A program made the position numbers and the translations under genes. The notes under the pieces are model-generated. The model did not search any database and was not told the DNA's origin. It saw only the letters and a list, made by a program, of their open reading frames with translations. 64,000 bases of DNA, taken from NCBI GenBank assembly GCA_013423385.1, contig BLZA01000007.1, positions 1-64,000 on the forward strand, read 5' to 3'. This DNA comes from Naganishia liquefaciens (taxonomy: Eukaryota; Basidiomycota; Tremellomycetes; Filobasidiales; Filobasidiaceae). Positions 54,843-64,000 of the stretch are shown piece after piece; position 1 is the stretch's first letter, and every line of letters begins with the position of its first letter.

Positions 54843-56998
54843 TCAAGACCGTTGTGAAAGTTTCTGAAGAGCCTCATCCACGACTTTGGCAGTCGACAGC
54901 AAATCCGCATCCTGCCAGATCCGACCCACGAGCTGCATGCAAATAGGCAGCTATTCGTGATTTCGAAGAGACGTCAGCCGCCATCTCTGTATTATCGGCC
55001 ATAGCCGCTACGTACCCCCTCAGACAACTGCAGATCGAACGAAGAGGCATTATCCCTCTCTTGATCATTGCGATAGTCTTCGAGCTTGGCCGTATCCTTG
55101 TTGCTATCGACGTATAGACCAGTAGGCATAATTATTGCGGGGTAATTGACGACGTTCCAGTATGAAGTGTACTGCCACTCGGCTTCAGTCAAGACTATCT
55201 ACACGATTGAGCTGGGGTAACCTACATTCCAATACCTGGCCGTGTTCAGCTTTGGTGCCACGCTCGGACCCGCAGGACAGAGCAGGACGTCGATCCCCGC
55301 TGCGGCCCATTGAGCCGCGACCCGGTTTCGAAGTTCGGACCGCCGTGTCATCAACTGTATGCAAGTTGCACCGATATCAGGACCGCTCCCACTGAGTAGT
55401 AATGCCTGCGTCGGCGACTCACGGAGGAATACTGCTGCAAGGTGACGGGTTCCGATCCGGCTTGATCGACGATCCACTGCGTTAATGGCAATACCGGCTC
55501 GCCAGACGCCACGCATTGCGCCTTCATCCGCTGTCCCGCATCGCAAAAGTAGAGCGACCGCTACCGAGCATCGACATGTCTGTCAACTGAGATGATGGCC
55601 AAACTGCTTCTTAGGTACTCACAGCCACATCCCAGCTCTCCTCGGGTTCTCTCGGCGTGAACTCTACCAGCTCGATGCCTTCGCACTGACGAAGCGCCGT
55701 CAGCGCCGCCTGTACACCACGGATCACCGGGGCCGTGGGGCGACAGACTCCGTCATCGAGGCAGTAGCCAACTCGTAGCACTGAGGGCTTAGGCAAAGGT
55801 TGAGAAGGCCATCGGTAGGGAAAGAGGCTGTCGAGATCGTCAGTGGCTGCCTCGTATTTTCTGACGGTATCTAACCTACTTGGGTTCTCTAACAGCGGGA
55901 TTTGCTGCCAATACCACCTGCATGTACAGCTCCAGATCGCGGATCGAGTGACCCATGGGACCCTGTGTCGGGGGAATACCTGGACCGCATGAATCGGGAT
56001 CAACCTTCGACTGTAAGATATTGCTACGTGGCATGAGAGACTCACGGTCCACACCCAAAATACATCCATGATTCCTGAATCCGATCAAGGGCAAGATTCC
56101 CGCTGTCGGCTTGAACCCATATAAACCGCACGCAGAAGCAGGCTTCCCGGTGAGGCGAAAGGAGATGAGTTCTAGAATCGCCTGGATCACCTTGCGAACA
56201 TACCGACCGGATACTTCCTCCAATATCCGTTCCGATGCCCAAAGGTGACCCACGCATCGCCAGTAACGCTCCTTCACCACCGCTACTGCCCCCACTGGAT
56301 ATAGCGTGCCGTTGATACGGATTCGTCGTCGGACCAAGGTACGAGTCCGTTTCGAGATGCATGATGGCTTGTGGTAATGTAGTTTTGCAGTAAAAGATGG
56401 CACCAGCTTTGCGAAGGATTGAGATAACGTGGGCATCCTCCGAGGCAATGTTCTTCCCGACTGAAGATGGTGTCAGAATAGGCTCGGAAAACCGGATCAT
56501 AGACTTGCCTTGACTGAGGAATCCTGCTGCAGAGTCCTTCCCCTGGATGTCGATTTGGTCCTGTCTCATCCATCAGCAGGCCACCTCTTCAGCGCTCTCA
56601 TGATCACCAACCTTGACACTGATCGGCACCCCGTGCAATGGCCCCACCGGCTCTCCCGTCTCCTTGAATTTCTCATCAAGCCACCGAGCCCTTTCTAGCG
56701 CTTCCTCGGGAAAGAAATCCGTCAAGCAATGCGTTCCCTGATGCGCCAACGCCGTACTCTTGATGAACGCTTCCGCCACTTGAACGCACGTCAGCCCACC
56801 ACGAGCAATCTCATCTCGCAAGTCGATGGCGTCGAGGTGGATGATGCGTCGGTCGAGCGGAGAGAGGAGGTCGCTCGTTCGGGGAAGATCGATGATGCGG
56901 GAGGGCAGATTCTCCCCGTTGATGCGGACATTGGCAGGGATTCGGGCGAGGGTGCGTGCATTGATGGCGTCGACGCGAGCTGTCCAGGTGTCTGTCAT
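54843..56998 (-). CDS. Amidase signature enzyme (acetamidase-like)
   Basis: The start MTDTWTARVDAINARTLA lies at 56998 and the end KLSQRS with a TGA at 54845-54843. The Ser-cisSer-Lys triad can be read: Lys in LHGVPISVK, the cis-Ser in SSGGSSGGEG, and the nucleophile in GTDIGGSIR. The exon after that Ser begins PASACGLYGFKPTAGI, joined at a GTATGT donor. The C-terminal exon has the typical PICMQLVGRIWQDADLL. Many introns interrupt the gene. Such fungal enzymes release ammonia and a carboxylate from short amides (amdS type) or act on fatty amides; the precise substrate cannot be told. No signal peptide is evident. Confidence 0.9.
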
Positions 56999-57159
56999 GA
57001 TGGTGGGACGGGGCATATGGGCCGAGGGGAACCACAGACGAGGTGAACGACGTAAAGCACAAATCAAAACCCGGCGCGCATCGGACATGGCCGATGGAAC
57101 GAAGCAAGCAGGAACGCAATCATAAGATGGGCTACATATACATCTTTCCCTCATCCCTC

Positions 57160-58827
57160 TCATGCCTTGGGCTCGAGAAGCATCCTCGCCGGGTCCTCGA
57201 TGTACTCCTTGATTCGCACTGAGCAGCAGCAGCAGCAGGTCAGTCAACATCCGAAGCAGGTCAAACACAGGGAAACGTACCCAACATCGTGACGGCCTCT
57301 CGTCCATCCAGCAATCGGTGATCGTATGTCAGGGCGACAACCATGATCGGTCGGATCACAATCTCGCCGTTGACAACGACAGGCTTCTCCTTGATGGCGT
57401 GAATGCCGAGAATAGCGGCTTGCGGCATATTCAAGCTGCGAGGAATTGAGCGCGGGCGAAAAGACGCGAAATTCAAAAAACTCACATCGGGGTACCGAAG
57501 AGCGATCCAAAGACACCGCCGTTCGAGATGGTGAACGTTCCACCGGCCATGTCCTCCAAAGCCAACTTGTTTTCACGAGCCTGCCTCGACGCATCAGCCA
57601 AGTGCCCCCTGCGGTATTCCTTGCACGCACCTTCTTGCCCAAACCGGCAATAGCCTGTTCGATCTCGATCAGGCCCATGCTCTCTGCGTTCCTGACGATA
57701 GGCGTCACCAAGCCCTTCTCGGTAGCGACGGCGACACTGAGATCAACATAGTCTCGGTAGATGATGCTGTCGCCGTCGATGCTGGCGTTACCGGCCGGGA
57801 TCTCCTTGAGGGCGAGACACGAAGCCTTGGCGAATGCCGACATGAATCCAAGCTTGACGCCCTGCTCCTTCAAGATGGCGTCCTTGTACTTGCTTCTAAA
57901 CTTCATCAAAGCCGACATGTCAATCTCGTTGAACGTCGTGAGCGACGCTGCAACCTCTTGACTCTGCTTCAATCGCTTCGCAATCGTCGATCGCATACGC
58001 GACATCTTGACCCGGGTTTCGTTTCGCGATCCAGCGACCTTTTGCTCGACCTCCTTCTTCTGGGTCTCCTTGGGCGCCGGCTTCTCCTGCTTGGCCGGCG
58101 CCGGTTTCGGGGCTTCCTCCTTCTTGGGCGCCTCGGGCTTGGCTTTGTCGGCGACGGTGGCATCAGGCTTGACTTCCTCCTTTGCGGGCGGGTCCTCCTT
58201 GGGCGCGGCAGGCTTCTCCTCCTTGGCCGCGGGTGCGGCACCGCCACCCTCTCCCGGCTCAATCTTTAGCAGGTCTTGTCCGACAGCAACAGTGTCGTCT
58301 TCGTTGGCAAGGAACTCGGTGATGGTTCCCGACATAGGAGCGTTGACGGAGACATCAATCTGCGAGTCAGGGAATCAGATAGGGCCTATACGCGTTGACG
58401 CAGTGCGCACCTTGTCGGTCTCGATGGTCGCAATCTCTTCATCCTGGTTGACAAAGTCGCCAACTTGCTTGTTCCACTGTTTCAGAGTACCTTCCGTGAT
58501 GGACTCGGCCTGGGGATTGTTAGCTCCCGCTTCGACATTCTGGTCCATGTGACATACCATCTGGGGGACCTTGACAGTCTCGGCGCAAAGCAGCGAAGTC
58601 GAGTGGAATCCGGCTCGCGAGACGACCATACTGTTTCGCCATCTAAGCGGAGGAAGCATGAGTGTGTTATCTCCTGCGCAATCCAGCGAGACTCACGACG
58701 AAACGGGTACCCTCAGACCCTGTGCAACAGCGGTCTTCAATCCCCGCTGGGACACCTGTCTCGTCGCGCCTCGAGCGACGGCCCTTGAAGCACACACAGC
58801 GATAGATCGAGTAGATTGTCGCAACAT
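57160..58827 (-). CDS. KGD2: Dihydrolipoyllysine succinyltransferase, E2 of 2-oxoglutarate dehydrogenase
   Basis: The start [20 protein letters not shown] is an Arg/Ser/Ala-rich mitochondrial presequence. A lipoyl domain follows across three exons (AETVKVPQM, then [19 protein letters not shown], with the lipoylated Lys in IATIETDK). A Lys/Pro/Glu/Ala-rich linker comes next. The catalytic domain begins [20 protein letters not shown] and contains the active-site [11 protein letters not shown] (H-x3-D-G). It ends [15 protein letters not shown] with the TGA at 57162-57160. No peripheral-subunit-binding domain is seen, as in other eukaryotic KGD2 proteins. It moves the succinyl group to CoA in the mitochondrial matrix as part of the TCA cycle. 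Confidence 0.95.
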
Positions 58828-59239
58828 ACTGATAAGCGATGGAGTATTCCGCACAGACCAGCACCTCTTGGTATGCAACGTTACGCAAAATCCGGCGCTG
58901 CTGTTCACTTGCACGCAGCCCAAACCGCTCACTCCGTCATCCCCTGGCCAAGTCACGTGAAGCGCGATCGAGGCCGCTTTCCGGATTATGGCCGAAAACG
59001 CCGAAGTTTGGGCGCGTTCAAGTTGCCGTACTCACTTTACGCGGGGTCGAGGGAGATGAATGTGAGCGGTCTCTTTGCGAGGAGATTGTCATGGCTGCGT
59101 TGAAGTGAGGCGATGCTGTCTGGGCATACGTGTCGTAGGTGGAAGAATGGTGAGGGTAAGATGGGGATTGTTTGTGATGTTGCCATGATAGGCCCATATG
59201 CCTTACTTGGGAGCAAACCGATAAACTGAACATCAATCA
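58828..59239. other. Intergenic DNA upstream of KGD2 and of tRNA-Asp copy 1
   Basis: It presumably holds the KGD2 promoter (minus strand). I see no TATA box. Nothing else is supportable. Confidence 0.45.
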
Positions 59240-59334
59240 TCTTTCGTGGTGTAATGGTAACATTGGCGCTTGTCAAGTTCAGATTCATCTGAGCATTATA
59301 CGCGCCCGCCCCGAGTTCGATTCTCGGCGAGAGA
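59240..59334 (+). tRNA. tRNA-Asp (anticodon GTC) with 25-base intron, copy 1
   Basis: The acceptor stem is TCTTTCG/CGAGAGA, the D arm TGGTGTAATGGTAACA, the anticodon stem GGCGC/GCGCC and the T arm CCGAGTTCGATTCTCGG. The anticodon GTC is at 59272-59274. An intron of 25 bases (59276-59300) follows position 37, where tRNA introns are expected. It can form the hairpin CAGAT-TC-ATCTG. A CTTTTT run at 59340-59345 is the likely Pol III terminator. Confidence 0.95.
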
Positions 59335-59766
59335 GATCACCTTTTTGACGGAGTTGCGCAGAAGGGAGATTCAGCCGGAGCCCGACAAGCTGGCCTGAAT
59401 GGGATCGCATTCTTTTTTTGGAAGGGGTTAGTCTTCCTAACCTGCTTTATGTACATCCATTATGTGTCAAATATTCTGTTGTTCTGACACTCTGTGGCTG
59501 CTCGACGGCGAAGCATACTTTGCGCTGACGCTGATTGAATTTGGGCATTGCCGCCGCTGCAGAAAGTCCGCGCCAAGTTGGTCTTCTTCGGCCCGTGCCT
59601 ATAGCTCATGTCCGATACAAATGGCTTTGAAAATCCATCGAAAGGACAAGAGGTGACCACAGGCCAGGCTGTGCAGTTACTGATGACAGTGAAGGATATG
59701 TCAGAGGCTCAGGAAGGTCGTCTTTTTTGATTTTATGTATTTAATAATCAAACCCTTTCATCAATC
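59335..59766. other. Spacer between tRNA-Asp 1 and tRNA-Glu 3
   Basis: A short open frame is present but has no protein-like features. I see no repeat. Confidence 0.4.
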
Positions 59767-59837
59767 TCCTTCATCGTCTAGTGGCTAGGATGGGTGCCTC
59801 TCACGCACCAGGCCGGGGTTCAATTCCCCGTGGGGGA
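59767..59837 (+). tRNA. tRNA-Glu (anticodon CTC), copy 3
   Basis: It is identical over 71 bases to copies 1 and 2 but on the opposite strand. The anticodon CTC is at 59800-59802. TCTTTTG follows within about ten bases. Confidence 0.95.
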
Positions 59838-60040
59838 AAGCTCTTTTGCTTGCTGCACCAACCTTTTTTGCACGACTTGCGCTAACCTTTTCATACGAGT
59901 TGCTAACCTTTTTGCACGACTTGCAGGACTTGCAGCGGTCTTTTCGTGTGCGGGTTTTGTTCTCCTTTTACAACTTTTGCATCATTGATAGGCGCCTGTG
60001 AGCCAGATCGTGCACTACCTCTTTGACATTGTACATCGTG
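59838..60040 (+). repeat. Duplicated 3' block of tRNA-Glu unit 3
   Basis: CTCTTTTGCTTGCTGCACC, three variants of TTTTGCACGACTTGC, TTTTACAACTTTTGC and GATAGGCGCC...GAGCCAGATCGTGC follow in the same order as after the other two tRNA-Glu genes. Here the TTTTGCACGACTTGC word is itself repeated. Confidence 0.7.
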
Positions 60041-60688
60041 GAAGAGAGAGCTAGAAATACCTCGAAATCGTGAGCGGAATATCGCTAGAGGAGTAGGCAA
60101 TGCTCGACTCGAAATGCGACTAACATTCTTCTTTACCCGAACGCCGTGGCTGCATCGAGCAACAAACAGCCATTGCATCGGTCATCAAAGGTCTGCCAAG
60201 TCTTTATATCGTTCTCGAGATGGGTACCTTGTCCATAGCTTGTCCACACGTCTGGCGAGGTTGGGCATAGAATTCCGGCCTCGGCATTCACATCTGCTCC
60301 AGGATCAATAGCTTCACACGTCGCTGAGCATGCCATGTGATACTCCATCGAGTACTTCGCCGCCGATGGAGATCCTATTCACTACCAGCCAACAGGGTCG
60401 TCTGAGAGTCAGGAACAACTCCAGGGTCATTCAGATCCTTCTCAGGGCTCTGAGTCGTTTTCCGAAGTAAACATCCGCTGGATTTCGAACTCAGCCCGAA
60501 TGCGAAAGCGGGTCGTGCGTTCACGTCAGAGAAAACACGTCTAGCACAGAAGACTTGTGAGGTGCATGAAGCGGATTGCCATCTATTGCCTCGACAGCAA
60601 AGGTGACAAGCGTTTTGACTCCTTTGAGCTTCTCTCCTTTCGTAGATGAGTCGCTATGTTTTGAATACTTGCAACGCAACATCAACCA
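60041..60688. other. Gene-free spacer
   Basis: I see no supportable coding frame, RNA or repeat in this stretch. Confidence 0.4.
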
Positions 60689-60783
60689 TCTTTCGTGGTG
60701 TAATGGTAACATTGGCGCTTGTCAAGTTCAGACTCGTCTGAGCATTATACGCGCCCGCCCCGAGTTCGATTCTCGGCGAGAGA
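60689..60783 (+). tRNA. tRNA-Asp (anticodon GTC) with intron, copy 2
   Basis: The exons are identical to copy 1. The intron differs at two positions that pair with each other, so its hairpin becomes CAGAC-TC-GTCTG. A CTTTTTG run follows. Confidence 0.95.
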
Positions 60784-63680
60784 GATCATCTTTTTGTCGG
60801 TTTCAGCCCCAATGTCTGGACGGCCGGTCGCGCTTTGCATACCGCGATGGACGACAAACGTTTTGGCATCCGGTGCCATCAGAGCTGCCAAGACGAAATT
60901 GTCTGGCTCTACCCCAGTATAGGCGGTCATCTGATACATTTGCTCAAGTATCAGAACAATTCGGAAGAGTGGCGGCTTCACTGCCTGCAAACCCGTGGCT
61001 AGCCGCCGTCCGTCTTTCTTATGCGCTTTTGCTCAAGGCGTCGGCACCTCGTGTCAATGGGCATCACGGCACCACGGGCCTACTATGTAAGGGTCCGAGA
61101 AAGGCTGCTCACCTTCTTCAACCCGATTAGCGCAGCAGAGCTGGAAGTCTCCACCGCAGGTGCCACGATACAAACGCGGTCGCAAGTACCCTCGGCACCT
61201 GTGCGTTGTGGACACCTTGTGCCCGGTGTAGCCAGAGCTCTGGGATTAGGTCGTCTACCCCTGTTTTGATCATGATCTGCTAATTTACCTAGTAGAGTAT
61301 TAGACTAGCTTGAAACGTTGCCGTTTACACCGGATGCCGAATGATCGCATAGTGCGTCTTCAAAATCCTTTTCGACTATTTTGGGCGTGAGGACCTCATG
61401 GTACCCCGTACGAGTGATCACCAGAGTGCAGCAGTTGTAGCATCGGCAGACAAGACAAGGCATTCTGCACAGCTGTGTCCGGTCAGCATGGCAGCTCTCA
61501 CTGTCTGAACGCCGGGAGCCACATTTGAATCGGTCGCGAGCGTGTCGGCAGCGTTTCACCCTTAGAGGTTGGCTCGCCATGTAGCCAGCACTTGAAGAGG
61601 AGATTATATGGCCATAGGATGCGGACGACCTCCCATTCCACCACACGAGGCACAAAGAAAGCTTCAGACGCAGACGGTGGCATCGCGTGCCAGGCGATTG
61701 CCGAAAGTATTTAGCGAACCTGTTGTGCTGGTTGTGCTGCGCTTCTTTCATCCGGGGGAATCGCATCGATCATCACCGCAACCTGGTTCGTAGCATTGTC
61801 GGAAACGAGGCGACTCGAGGGACATATTCGCCCGGCGCCAGCGGGCCTGATGCTGACGGCTACACCACACGTGCCACGCCAAGGCTCGCAGAAGGCCGCT
61901 ACGCCCCCGCGATCCCTTTGCAACAAGTTTTTTTGGCATGCAGTGAAACGGACCAATCAAACGGCTCAAAAAAGTCGGTTGAGCAGCTCTCCTATAAGTC
62001 GTAACGGCTTCCAAGCCAGAGAGCGCAACCGATGTCCTCGTCTGGATCCCTGATACCACGACCCAGTTGGATCGCATATCGACACTGACATCCCATACGC
62101 ACAACGCTTGGCAGGCCGTGTAAACGACGCTCCCATGGCGAGATCACTTGATCAGATGTTGTAGATACACCTTGATTCTACCTCGTGTAGCAACAGTACA
62201 GCTAGAATGACACGCAATTGCGCCGATTTCAAATAGTTGCTAACCGTCCGTCGTAATCCCCCAAAGACAGCTTTCACGTTGGCTCCTAATGGCAGCAATT
62301 ACCGCAGTGCTGTTAACGCATAGGTACCTACCACAAGAGCAGTAGTCGCAAGTTCACCCAATTTGCCTATTCCGATATCGGCGCCTTTAACAGACCAAAA
62401 TCACGACAGAACACGGTTGTACTTGTGCCAGCGGGCTTCTTTACACTAATGTCTGGCATGCGATGTATTGAACGGGAGAAACGAGTGCACAATCAGCCCA
62501 GCAATTCGTTCAGGCTCTGCCGAATCGCTCGACGGTCGGCGACTCAGACGCCGCGCTTAATGTATCGGATGACAATATCGTTCGAGAATCTCTGCTCAAA
62601 CCGTCCCCAGATTTTTCGCGTTGGCACACCATGCTAGCGACAACGACAACGCGGCAATCGTAGTATAGATGGAGACCAACAGTGCTTCTGTCCATGTTTG
62701 ATCAATTGGCAAAGCAGTGGGCGGCCTCTGGACGTCGGTTGCCACGTTCCGAGACGGTCGCACTGCTTTTACCAAACGCCTGTGTGTCGCAACAGGGCAT
62801 CTGGTGCTGCCAGAGCTGCCAGATGAGAATGGCTGGCTCTGCAGTGTAGTTGTACCTCTTTTGTATCTGATGCTGAGTGCGGGCCGCTCGAAACGATGCG
62901 GTTGCGTGGGATGCCACATCATTGCCAGCCACGAGAGCCGCCTGTCAAGATTCCTTTTCAAAGTCGCTTTCAAGTTGGCACCCCGTGCCAATAGTTGTGG
63001 CTGCGTCACACCTGGGTCTCCTATCGATCTTTGAAAGGCTCTTGTATCGCTACGACTGGTCAGTTGACCCAATCCCACCGCCTAAACGCCGGATGCCACG
63101 GTGGTCGCGCTTTTTCTCCCGCGTTGGGCAACAAGAGTTTGGCATGCGGCGCACTGAGTGTAGCAAATCAAAGCGTGATCACCTCGGCAAACTTGAGACC
63201 GGCTCTGCTCACAGACTAGCCGGTCGACGCAGAGGATGGCGCCGTCTGTACGTCGCGTGCCCCGAATGAACACGGTCGCGCGTACCAACTTCGCAGCCAA
63301 AGATGTCGCGTCACAAACGGCTGGCATGCGGTGCACCGAGTGGAATCAATTGAGTTATGATGGTCCACACGAGATCGGTACTAGCCCTTCATTCGCCCTG
63401 ACCGGTCCCGGCGTCTCATGATGCCGTCTGCACCGCCGGTGCCAACCATGGCGTATCACCTGCATATGCCGGGTGCCGCGATTGAGTGGTCGCGCTTGCC
63501 ACTGAGATCGCGTAAGGCGACAAAAGATCAATGCGTGGCACACGATGCCTGCAGTCGAGCTGGCCATAAGAAATTTACATTGATGAGCTTGTCACTCGTC
63601 CAGCCTATCGCTTGCTCGGTCAGAAGAGTGGATCGTGGCAAGATATATATTTCTGAATTACACAACCAAACATCCAACCA
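60784..63680. other. Gene-poor stretch with decayed repeat words
   Basis: There is no protein gene I can support. Words such as GGTCGCGCTTT, GGCATGCGGTGC, GGCATCCGGTGCC and GCCAGAGCTGCC recur in altered form at about 60810-60890, 61160-61210, 62750-62820, 63090-63150, 63280-63340 and 63460-63500. They suggest an old, degraded repeat family, but I could not define a unit. Confidence 0.35.
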
Positions 63681-63775
63681 TCTTTCGTGGTGTAATGGTA
63701 ACATTGGCGCTTGTCAAGTTCAGCGTCGTCTGAGCATTATACGCGCCCGCCCCGAGTTCGATTCTCGGCGAGAGA
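63681..63775 (+). tRNA. tRNA-Asp (anticodon GTC) with intron, copy 3
   Basis: The exons are identical to copies 1 and 2. In the intron the hairpin arm reads CAGCG-TC-GTCTG, so the two inner pairs are lost while three outer pairs remain. CTTTTTG follows the gene. The window ends 225 bases later with no further feature. Confidence 0.95.
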
Positions 63776-64000
63776 GCATAACTTTTTGCCCCTTTGAAGA
63801 GGTCCGACGAGCTGCTCTTCAAAAAAGAATCGCTTTGTGTCGCTCAGAGCCTTCCAGATTCCAGAGCATCAAAGTTGCAAGGCGGGCTCGAGAAAGAAAG
63901 GCCGCATCGCCCGTGTTGGGAGTGTTACAGACGTAGGCCGTTGCCGTGTGGTTGCAGAAACACGCGTCACAACTACCCAGCGATTTGTGATGCCCGCTAA

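Noticed and set aside
46255-60040. tRNA-Glu units as SINEs
   Set aside because: All three tRNA parts are identical and fold perfectly. No target duplication or A-rich tail was seen, so true tRNA genes with duplicated flanks are the simpler reading.
61305-63420. Open frames of 60-180 codons in the last 3 kb
   Set aside because: They lack domains, splice logic and protein-like composition, and they overlap one another on both strands.

Overview
The window is the left end of a fungal chromosome, most likely from a basidiomycete in Agaricomycotina. Three things point there: nearly every gene is split by many GT-AG introns of about 35-130 bases (most 45-80), the telomeric unit is CCCCTAA (TTAGGGG on the other strand), and the gene set is fungal (Zn2Cys6 regulator, ELYS-domain protein, conventional kinesin with an IAK tail, IQGAP). 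I cannot name the species. Exon boundaries given here were found by eye, by joining reading frames at plausible splice sites.

Bases 1-2115 are subtelomere. Short telomeric tracts alternate with 5'-truncated copies of a telomere-targeted LINE of the R2/CRE/Cnl1/MoTeR type, which ends in a zinc knuckle and a restriction-like endonuclease domain. A 67-bp minisatellite and a last short telomeric tract close the array. Two host-like genes of unknown function follow: a three-exon C2HC zinc-finger gene on the minus strand (2458-3270) and an eight-exon gene on the plus strand (3599-5801).

Bases of about 7.4-13 kb are a transposon graveyard. A Crypton-type tyrosine recombinase gene with its introns lies between two inverted copies of a 430-540 bp terminal repeat (7379-10432). 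A Ty1/copia fossil fragment (11285-11722) abuts a third copy of that repeat, which is split by a 946-bp MULE with long terminal inverted repeats and a 10-bp target duplication. The MULE encodes a shortened transposase.

Bases 13.7-44.6 kb are dense housekeeping DNA: ELYS-domain protein, amidohydrolase, MFS transporter, quinone-oxidoreductase-like enzyme, RPB10, a large IQGAP, a CFA20-domain protein, kinesin-1, a single-pass membrane protein, a Zn2Cys6 transcription factor and a mitochondrial oxodicarboxylate carrier. IQGAP and CFA20 start back to back from a 218-bp shared promoter region. IQGAP and kinesin are both cytoskeletal, but nothing suggests that the neighbourhood is a functional cluster.

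Bases 44.6-64 kb hold small unrecognised genes, a long RING-H2 protein, an acetamidase-like enzyme, the E2 subunit of 2-oxoglutarate dehydrogenase (KGD2), three identical tRNA-Glu(CTC) genes and three intron-containing tRNA-Asp(GTC) genes. The last 5 kb has no protein gene that I can support.
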